12,091 bases of DNA. It comes from an uncultured Collinsella sp. (GTDB taxonomy: Bacteria > Actinomycetota > Coriobacteriia > Coriobacteriales > Coriobacteriaceae). Positions 6,734 to 12,091 of the stretch are shown here, in pieces (position 1 is the first letter of the stretch; each line of letters opens with the position of its first letter). The position numbers and the translations under genes were made by a program. Below the pieces are notes generated by a model, which was not told the DNA's origin, made no database searches, and saw only the letters and a list, made by a program, of their open reading frames with translations. The stretch is taken from the NCBI GenBank assembly GCA_900553475.1, contig USEF01000033.1:1-12091 (forward strand), in the 5' to 3' direction.

Positions 6734-6821
6734 AGTATCGCCTTACGTTAGTAACGTCAAACGTTTCTATAGACTTACATCTCTATTATATCGTACGTTT
6801 GTTCGTGTTTTCTAGAACAAA
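6734..6821 (-). promoter_or_regulatory. higBA promoter with palindromic operator candidates
   Basis: On the minus strand a perfect TATAAT -10 lies at 6790-6785, with a weak -35-like TAGAAA 18 bases upstream. Three symmetric elements surround it: ACGTTA-G-TAACGT (6745-6757), AAACGTTT (6759-6766) and TTTGTTC-N10-GAACAAA (6798-6821, over the -35). The first two lie between the start of transcription and the higB ATG. They are plausible sites for HigA autorepression. The stretch is clearly more AT-rich than its surroundings. Confidence 0.55.
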
Positions 6822-6835
6822 TAGTCCTTTGCGCC

Positions 6836-8023
6836 TTAGTCAAGCAAAAGCAATCGTTTGTAGACATCGAGGCCTTTGAGAAGGATTTCCTCGTCGAAGA
6901 GCATGCTATCGGTATGCAGAGCGCTTGTGGCATAGGCGGGACAGCCATCCGAATCACTCGGGTTGTCTTGGTCCTCTGGCATACCCGTGCCCAGCAGGAA
7001 AAACACGCCCGGCAGATGGCGTTGATAGAACGCGAAATCCTCGGCGATCAGCAGCGGTTCCTCCACAAGCTGCAGCCCGGGCAAGGCAGGCGCGACGCTG
7101 GCAAACAACTCGGGGTCGTTGTCGACCGGCGGATAGCCCTCGGCAAAGTTGAGATCATACGTGCAGCCCGTTGCGGCACAGGCATCGTCCAGCACGCGGC
7201 GCACGCCTTCGCGCGCCCGGTCGAACATGTCGTCCGTAAACACACGCAGGCTTCCGGCCACATGGGCCTCCCCCGCCACCGCGTTGCAAACCGTACCGGC
7301 CTGCAGCAGACCAAACTTACCGATACAGGGCTTGTCGGTGCCCAGCTCGTCCATCAGTTCGCGCTCGGCAACCAAGAACTTGGCAGCCGCCAGCGCCGCA
7401 TCGTGCGACTCCTCGACCGGAACGCCATAGGTCTTAGCGATATGGATGCTCGTCCCGTGAATATGAATGTGTGTCTCACTCGAACGCGCCAGCAGCGGAC
7501 CGGAACAACTCGCCAACGTGCCGGCAGGCAGATCGGGCCACACATGGAAGCCAAAAATGCGGTCGGCCCCATAGCGCTCGAACACACCGCTCTCGCATAC
7601 CGTCTTGGCACCACCGGTCGTTTCCTCGGCCGGCTGGAACACAAAGAGAACATTGCGCCTAATGGCGCCCGGATGCTCGCGAATCGTACGGTCGACATAC
7701 GTCGCGGCGGCAAGCGCCATGGCCATGTGTCCGTCATGTCCGCAAGCGTGCATCTTGCCGGGATGGGTTGAGGCAAAGGCCGCTCCCGTCGCTTCCGCGA
7801 TGGGCAGCGCATCCATATCGGCGCGAATCGCCGTGGCATGCGCGGCATCAACGCCGGCGTCGAAGAAAGCACAGACGCAGCTGGGGCACGGATGGGTCAC
7901 TTCGCAGGTGAGCGGTGCCAGCACGCCCTCGATATAGGCAATGGTTTGCGGAAGATCGAAATCGAGCTCCGGAATGCGATGGAGATCGCGGCGATAGCGA
8001 CGGAGTTCTTGGAGCTCGGTCAT
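6836..8023 (-). CDS. M20-family amidohydrolase, candidate N-acetyl-diaminopimelate deacetylase
   Basis: 395 residues from the ATG at 8023, with AAGGGAT 5-10 bases upstream; the frame stays open farther upstream without good sites. The metal-binding residues of the M20 IAA-amino-acid-hydrolase/hippuricase subgroup are all visible: MHACGHDGHM (C94, H96), FQPAEE (E133 as general base, E134), GFHVWPDLPAG (H160) and the C-terminal SALHTDS (H370). The lid domain has an H at 194 (SIHIAKTYG). The family removes acyl groups from amino acids, and includes N-acetyl-DAP deacetylase, hippurate hydrolase and N-acyl-amino-acid hydrolases. Its position, divergent from an operon that encodes DapH of the acetylase branch, favours N-acetyl-DAP deacetylation, giving LL-DAP plus acetate. 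It is not in that operon and has no riboswitch of its own, so a general acyl-amino-acid hydrolase remains possible. Confidence 0.8.
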   Translation of the reverse strand: MTELQELRRYRRDLHRIPELDFDLPQTIAYIEGVLAPLTCEVTHPCPSCVCAFFDAGVDAAHATAIRADMDALPIAEATGAAFASTHPGKMHACGHDGHMAMALAAATYVDRTIREHPGAIRRNVLFVFQPAEETTGGAKTVCESGVFERYGADRIFGFHVWPDLPAGTLASCSGPLLARSSETHIHIHGTSIHIAKTYGVPVEESHDAALAAAKFLVAERELMDELGTDKPCIGKFGLLQAGTVCNAVAGEAHVAGSLRVFTDDMFDRAREGVRRVLDDACAATGCTYDLNFAEGYPPVDNDPELFASVAPALPGLQLVEEPLLIAEDFAFYQRHLPGVFFLLGTGMPEDQDNPSDSDGCPAYATSALHTDSMLFDEEILLKGLDVYKRLLLLD

Positions 8024-8133
8024 AGAGGATCCCTTCGTGAGGCACATCTGTTGCAACTTATTGTGATACAGGATTGTGGCGCACATGTTTCCAGCATATC
8101 CCTGCATTTTTTAAACGTTATATACGAATACTC

Positions 8134-8162
8134 TTGTTTGGTAAAGTGCAACGTGGTAGGGT
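8134..8162 (+). promoter_or_regulatory. Promoter of the lysA-dapA-dapB-dapH operon
   Basis: TTGTTT (8134-8139) and TAGGGT (8157-8162) are 17 bases apart and fit a housekeeping sigma-factor promoter of moderate strength. Predicted initiation near 8168-8170 falls just before the riboswitch aptamer, which supports the call. The divergent M20 promoter must lie in 8024-8133; a TATAAC-like element at about 8123-8118 on the minus strand is only a weak candidate. Confidence 0.6.
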
Positions 8163-8173
8163 CGTTACCACTT

Positions 8174-8330
8174 GATAGAGGCGCGGGCACGAAGAACCGC
8201 GGGCGAGCCGGCAGGCTTTGACCCCGTGGGGAGGCGAAACCCGCCGAACTGGGCTTTTCGGGCACGAACAACCTGGTGGGCCTGTGGGAAACACCCACAG
8301 GACTGTCTGCAGCAATGCGGGAGCGCTATC
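8174..8330 (+). ncRNA. Lysine riboswitch aptamer (L box)
   Basis: The leader shows the L-box layout. P1 is closed by GATAG (8174-8178) and CTATC (8326-8330). The conserved AGAGGCGCG follows the 5' strand and GGAGCGCTATC forms the 3' side. Internally there is GGGGAGGCGAAACCCGCCGAAC (about 8229-8250), GGGC-TTTTC-GGGC, CCTGG, a strong hairpin CCTGTGGG (8281-8288) with loop AAACA and CCCACAGG, then GACTGTCTGCAG as the consensus ACUGUC element. It lies directly ahead of lysine biosynthesis genes, the expected target of end-product repression. A covariance search with the Rfam lysine model would settle it. Confidence 0.87.
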
Positions 8331-8401
8331 CGGACATTGGGTCCACGCTATGCGGATTCGATGCGCAGATGGCGCCGTCTGGATAGCGAGGTTTACGGGA
8401 C
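8331..8401 (+). promoter_or_regulatory. Riboswitch expression platform without terminator
   Basis: There is no GC stem followed by a U tract before the lysA ATG, so control is probably at translation (or Rho-dependent). GGATAGCG (8381-8388), next to the likely Shine-Dalgarno GAGG (8388-8391), is perfectly complementary to CGCTATCC (8324-8331), the 3' strand of aptamer P1. Its ATAGCG part is also complementary to CGCTAT (8346-8351). A small stem CAGATG/CGTCTG lies at 8366-8381, and GGAC-ATTGG-GTCC at 8332-8344. Confidence 0.55.
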
Positions 8402-10711
8402 ATGGCATTGACCCCCAACGAGGCATATGCGGCCAAGCAGCCGTTTGTGGACAAGGAGACACTCGAGCATATCGTCGAGCAGTTCCCCACGCCGTTTCAT
8501 CTATACGACGAGGCGGGCATCCGCCGCAACATGCAAGAAGTGCGCGACGCCTTTGCATGGAACCCGGGCTTTAAGGAATACTTTGCCGTCAAGGCCAACC
8601 CCAACCCGGCGCTCATCTCCATTCTCAACGAATACGGCTGCGGCTGCGATTGCTCGAGCTATACCGAGCTCATGATCGCCCGCTCACTGGGTATCACGGG
8701 ACACGACATCATGTTCTCGTCCAACGACACACCGGCTGCCGACTTTGAGCTCGCCGACAAGCTGGGTGCCATCGTCAACTTTGACGACATCAGCCACATC
8801 GAGTTCTTTGAGCGTGTTGCGGGGCCCATCCCCAAGACGGTCAGCTGCCGCTTTAATCCAGGCGGCCTGTTCCAGCTCTCCAACGGCATCATGGACAACC
8901 CGGGCGACTCCAAATATGGCATGACCACCGAGCAGCTCTTCGAGGCCTTCCGCATGCTCAAGGCCAAGGGCGCCGAGGACTTTGGCATCCACGCATTCCT
9001 TGCCAGCAACACTGTCACCAACGACTACTACCCCAAGCTCGCGCGCATCCTCTTTGAGCTTGCCGTACGCCTGGAGCGCGAGACCGGCGCACACGTCGCC
9101 TTCATCAATCTGTCCGGCGGCGTCGGCATCCCCTACCTGCCCGAGCAGCAGACCAACGACATTCGCGCCATCGGCGAGGGAGTACACGCGGCATACGACG
9201 AGATCCTGGTTCCCGCCGGCATGGGCGATGTGGCGATCTGCACCGAGATGGGCCGCTTTATGATGGGCCCCTACGGCTGCCTGGTCACCAAGGCCATCCA
9301 CGAGAAGCAGATCTACAAGGACTATATCGGTGTGGACGCCAGTGCCGTCGATCTGATTCGTCCTGCCATGTATGGCGCTTACCACCACATTACGGTGATG
9401 GGCCAGCCGGGTGGCGACGACAAGACCACAGCGCCCGTCACTGACACCTACGACATCACGGGCAATCTGTGCGAGAACAACGACAAGTTCGCCATCGATC
9501 GCGAGCTGCCGCATATCGACATGGGCGACCTGCTTGTGATCCACGATACCGGCGCGCATGGCTACTCCATGGGCTACAACTACAATGGACGCCTGCGCTC
9601 CGCCGAGGTCCTGCTGCGCCCCGATGGCGCGGCCGACCTCATCCGCCGCGCCGAGCGCCCGGGCGATTACTTTGCCACGCTCGACGTGCTGCCGTGCGGC
9701 CGAGAGCTGCTGGCCAAGTCGCGCGCCGAAAGTGCACGCCGTCGCGCCAAAGACGAGCGCTTGGCAGTCGCAGCTCAATGGAACAAACGCATCCAGATCG
9801 CAGAGGCGAAGGGGAAGAACATGGACATCCGCAATCTCGAGGGCTCAACCGTCGCCCTAGTTACGCCGTTTAAAAAGGACGGCAGTGTCGACTTTGACGC
9901 GCTTGGGCGCCTTATCGATTTCCACCTGCAAAACGGCACCGACGCCATCCTCACCCTAGGCACCACCGGCGAGAGCGCCACGATGACCGACGACGAGGAC
10001 AACTCCGTTGTCGCCGCGGTGGTCAAGCAAGTTGCAGGACGCGTCCCCGTCATCGCCGGCTCGGGCTCCAACTCCACGCAGACCATGCTCACCAAGTCGC
10101 TTACTTACCAGGGCTTGGGAGCCGACGGCCTGCTGCTCATTACCCCCTACTACAACAAGTCTAACGAAGAGGGTATCTATCAGCACTTTAAGACCGTAGC
10201 CGATGCCGTGGACATTCCCTGCATCCTGTACAACATCCCCGGTCGTTGCGGCTGCGGTATCAGCGAGCACAACGTAGAGCGCCTGGCCGCACATCCCAAC
10301 ATCATGGGTATTAAGGAAGCCTCGGGCGACGTCGCCTACGCGGCCAAGATCGCTCACCTGCTGTCAGACGACTTCCGCATGTACTCGGGCGAGGACGCGC
10401 TTACCGTGCCGCTCATGAGCCTGGGCGCCTCGGGCACCATCAGCGTGTGGGCCGATGTTCAGCCGCAGCTCGTGCACGACATGTGCCACGCCTATTTGGA
10501 CGGCGACGTGGAGCGCGCCCGCGATATCCAGATTGCCGGTCAGCCGCTCATCAATGCCCTCTTTAGCGAGGTCAACCCCATCCCCGTTAAGGAAGCGCTC
10601 GCCCAGATGGGCATGATCGAGGCAAACTACCGTATGCCGCTGTGCCCCATGGCAGACGACACGCGATCCGCACTTACCGATGCTCTGAAGGGAGCTGGTC
10701 TGCTTGATTAA
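8402..10711 (+). CDS. lysA-dapA: Fused diaminopimelate decarboxylase - dihydrodipicolinate synthase
   Basis: One uninterrupted 769-codon frame joins two complete enzymes. Residues 1 to about 430 are a PLP decarboxylase: K64 in YFAVKANPNP binds PLP, GIH at 196-198, LSGGVGIPY (238-245), EMGRFMMGPYG (282-292), C357 in LCENND and GYNYNGRLRS (391-400) are the expected active-site segments. This half makes lysine from meso-DAP. Residues about 430-473 are a basic helical linker (RAESARRRAKDERL). Residues 474-769 are a full 296-residue DapA: GTTGES, YYNKSNEEG, the catalytic Tyr in YNIPGR and the Schiff-base lysine in GIKEASGD (K638 of the fusion). This half condenses pyruvate with aspartate semialdehyde. 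An AAGGGGAAG site 3 bases before ATG 9821 could also give separate DapA. The two enzymes catalyse the last and the first committed steps of the pathway. An assembly error hiding a lysA stop cannot be excluded. Confidence 0.88.
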   Translation: MALTPNEAYAAKQPFVDKETLEHIVEQFPTPFHLYDEAGIRRNMQEVRDAFAWNPGFKEYFAVKANPNPALISILNEYGCGCDCSSYTELMIARSLGITGHDIMFSSNDTPAADFELADKLGAIVNFDDISHIEFFERVAGPIPKTVSCRFNPGGLFQLSNGIMDNPGDSKYGMTTEQLFEAFRMLKAKGAEDFGIHAFLASNTVTNDYYPKLARILFELAVRLERETGAHVAFINLSGGVGIPYLPEQQTNDIRAIGEGVHAAYDEILVPAGMGDVAICTEMGRFMMGPYGCLVTKAIHEKQIYKDYIGVDASAVDLIRPAMYGAYHHITVMGQPGGDDKTTAPVTDTYDITGNLCENNDKFAIDRELPHIDMGDLLVIHDTGAHGYSMGYNYNGRLRSAEVLLRPDGAADLIRRAERPGDYFATLDVLPCGRELLAKSRAESARRRAKDERLAVAAQWNKRIQIAEAKGKNMDIRNLEGSTVALVTPFKKDGSVDFDALGRLIDFHLQNGTDAILTLGTTGESATMTDDEDNSVVAAVVKQVAGRVPVIAGSGSNSTQTMLTKSLTYQGLGADGLLLITPYYNKSNEEGIYQHFKTVADAVDIPCILYNIPGRCGCGISEHNVERLAAHPNIMGIKEASGDVAYAAKIAHLLSDDFRMYSGEDALTVPLMSLGASGTISVWADVQPQLVHDMCHAYLDGDVERARDIQIAGQPLINALFSEVNPIPVKEALAQMGMIEANYRMPLCPMADDTRSALTDALKGAGLLD
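9809..9823 (+). promoter_or_regulatory. Internal ribosome binding site and start codon of dapA
   Basis: AAGGGGAAG (9809-9817) precedes an in-frame ATG (9821) at proper spacing (AGGGG core 6 bases away). Translation from this ATG gives a normal 296-residue DapA beginning MDIRNLEGSTVALVTPF. It lies inside the fused lysA-dapA frame, suggesting either a recent fusion or dual production of fused and free DapA. Confidence 0.55.
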
Positions 10712-11444
10712 GACCGTCATTATGGGAACGGGCCGCATGGGCTCGCTCATCCGCACCACCGCCGAAAGCATTGTCGATGCCGCCGGGCAGCCCGTTTTTG
10801 ATATCGTGGCCCAGATTGGCTTCGATTTGAGCGAGCTCGAGAACGCACCGGCTGCCGATGTGATTATCGACTTCTCGAACGTCGCGACCTTCGACGCTGT
10901 CGTCGCCTATGTCGAGCGCACGGGCGCGGCGTTGGTCTCAGGCACCACAGGCTACACCCCCGAGCAGATGGACCGCCTGCGTGAGCTGGGCCAGAACACC
11001 CGCGTTATGCACTCGGGCAATTACTCCATCGGTATCGCAGCCCTGCGCCATCTGGTAGCGCAGGCTACACGCGAGCTGCCCGGCTTTGACTGCGAAATCG
11101 TCGAGACGCACCATAACCAAAAGGTCGACGCCCCCAGCGGCACTGCCAAGTTGTTGCTCGACGCCGTCGTCGAAGCCGAGCCCGAGGCAGGCTACCACCC
11201 CGTCTATGGCCGCGAGGGCATGTGCGGAGCACGCGATCCCAAGGAGATCGGCATGCACTCGCTGCGCGGTGGCACTGTCGCCGGCGTCCACGAAGTGAGT
11301 TTCTTTGGCCAGGACGAGGAGGTCACGCTCACCCACCGCGCCACGAGCCGTCAGATCTTTGTCAACGGCGCCCTGGCAGCCGCGCAGAAGCTCGTCGCCC
11401 GCGAACCCGGCTTCTATACGTTCGACCAGGTCATGTTTGCCTAA
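10704..11444 (+). CDS. dapB: 4-hydroxy-tetrahydrodipicolinate reductase
   Basis: 246 residues starting at a TTG (10704) that overlaps the end of dapA by 8 bases, with AAGGGAG about 9 bases upstream; the N-terminal IKTVIMGTGRMGS needs this start. GTGRMG (8-13) is the dinucleotide-binding loop. SGTTGYTPEQ (79-88) and NYSIGIAALRHL (106-117) follow. The signature ETHHNQKVDAPSGTAK (134-149) holds the catalytic H136/H137 and K140 pair. The length is at the short end for the family. It reduces hydroxy-tetrahydrodipicolinate with NAD(P)H. The overlap indicates translational coupling to dapA. Confidence 0.95.
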   Translation: MIKTVIMGTGRMGSLIRTTAESIVDAAGQPVFDIVAQIGFDLSELENAPAADVIIDFSNVATFDAVVAYVERTGAALVSGTTGYTPEQMDRLRELGQNTRVMHSGNYSIGIAALRHLVAQATRELPGFDCEIVETHHNQKVDAPSGTAKLLLDAVVEAEPEAGYHPVYGREGMCGARDPKEIGMHSLRGGTVAGVHEVSFFGQDEEVTLTHRATSRQIFVNGALAAAQKLVAREPGFYTFDQVMFA

Positions 11445-11483
11445 CCAGGTATCAACCGAATCCACCCAAAGGAGAGATAGCGA

Positions 11484-12091
11484 ATGAGCAACGCAGCCGA
11501 GATGGATGCCCAGGAGATTATCAATTACATCGCCACCGCGCCTAAAAAGACGCCTGTCAAGCTGTATGTGCGCGAGAAACCCGGCATGAAGGTTGCCTGG
11601 GGCGACGCACATGTCTACGGCGGCCGTCGCGGCAAGACCGTCTTTGGCGACTGGGACGAGCTCAAAGCCATCCTGGACGCCAACGCCGATTCCATCGATT
11701 ACTACGACGTCGAGAATGACTGCCGCAACTCCGCCGTCCCCATGCTCGACCTTAAGGGCATCAACGCCCGCATCGAGCCGGGCGCGATCATCCGCGACCG
11801 CGTCGAGATTGGCGACCGTGCCGTCATCATGATGGGCGCCATCATCAACATCGGCTCCGTTATCGGCGAGGGTTCCATGATCGATATGGGCGCCGTGCTG
11901 GGCGGTCGCGCCACCGTGGGCAAGAACTGCCACATCGGCGCCGGCACCGTGCTGGCAGGCGTTGTGGAGCCCGCCAGCGCCACGCCCGTCATCATCGAGG
12001 ACGATGTCATGATCGGCGCAAACGCCGTGGTCCTGGAAGGCGTGCACGTGGGCAAGGGTGCTGTAGTTGCCGCCGGCGCCGTGTGCGTCGA
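11484..12091 (+). CDS. dapH: Tetrahydrodipicolinate N-acetyltransferase (partial, cut by window end)
   Basis: The frame is open from the ATG at 11484, after AAAGGAGAG, to the window end: 202 codons without a stop, against about 236 residues for Bacillus DapH, so roughly 30-35 residues are missing. The N-terminal part (MDAQEIINYIATAPKKTPVK, and YYDVENDCRNSAVPMLDLKG) is specific for the acetyltransferase DapH. From about residue 95 it shows left-handed beta-helix hexapeptide repeats (ARIEPGAIIRDRVEIGDRAV, MIDMGAVLGGRATVGKNCHI, IGANAVVLEGVHVGKG). It acetylates tetrahydrodipicolinate with acetyl-CoA, placing this organism on the acetylase branch of DAP synthesis. It is the fourth activity of the operon, 39 bases after dapB. 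Confidence 0.95.
   Translation, partial: MSNAAEMDAQEIINYIATAPKKTPVKLYVREKPGMKVAWGDAHVYGGRRGKTVFGDWDELKAILDANADSIDYYDVENDCRNSAVPMLDLKGINARIEPGAIIRDRVEIGDRAVIMMGAIINIGSVIGEGSMIDMGAVLGGRATVGKNCHIGAGTVLAGVVEPASATPVIIEDDVMIGANAVVLEGVHVGKGAVVAAGAVCV

Noticed and set aside
8684..9778. 364-residue minus-strand frame opposite lysA
   Set aside because: Antisense shadow of a well-conserved enzyme; no recognisable domain or ribosome binding site.
10938..12047. 369-residue minus-strand frame opposite dapB and dapH
   Set aside because: Repetitive His/Asp/Gly/Ala composition is the mirror of hexapeptide-repeat codons; not a gene.
1..12091. CRISPR array, insertion sequence or prophage
   Set aside because: No spaced direct repeats, transposase, integrase or terminal inverted repeats were seen; only the higBA pair suggests accessory DNA.

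Overview
The window reads as a chromosomal segment of a GC-rich, DAP-containing Gram-positive bacterium. Gene content and protein style (a coiled-coil secreted hydrolase ending in a lysozyme-like domain, an acetylase-branch DAP operon behind a lysine riboswitch, a small FxLYD/HTH/kinase cluster) suggest a gut Coriobacteriia member such as Collinsella. The genus is inference from recognition, not from a marker gene.

Layout. 29-1285 (minus): ATP-grasp ligase of the D-aspartate-ligase-like type. 1286-2073: a 790-base gap holding the wreck of a MOSC-domain gene (1543-1839) and an inverted-repeat region resembling a MerR/SoxR-type operator. 2074-3207 (plus): secreted PcsB/CwlO-like coiled-coil protein with a lysozyme-like C-terminus, ending at a strong terminator shared with the convergent kinase gene. 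5621-3245 (minus): a probable operon of FxLYD membrane-anchored protein, HTH regulator and membrane Ser/Thr kinase; its first ribosome binding site is buried in a perfect 14-bp stem. 6733-5786 (minus): higB-higA toxin-antitoxin pair followed by a small membrane protein. 8023-6836 (minus): M20 amidohydrolase. 8134 to the window end (plus): promoter, lysine riboswitch, then lysA-dapA (one continuous 769-codon ORF), dapB and dapH (cut by the window edge).

How it works together. The right third is a lysine/diaminopimelate unit: DapA and DapB make tetrahydrodipicolinate, DapH acetylates it, and LysA decarboxylates meso-DAP to lysine. The divergent M20 enzyme is a good candidate for the N-acetyl-DAP deacetylase that the acetylase branch needs; the aminotransferase and epimerase are not in the window. 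The lysine riboswitch gives end-product control. Much of the left half also concerns the cell envelope (ATP-grasp ligase possibly acting on peptidoglycan, a wall hydrolase, a membrane kinase). The higBA block is more AT-rich in its promoter and looks like an accessory insertion.

Most notable points: the lysA-dapA fusion with a preserved internal Shine-Dalgarno before dapA, the riboswitch expression platform with competing pairings, the sequestered ribosome binding site ahead of the kinase operon, and the internally deleted MOSC gene.
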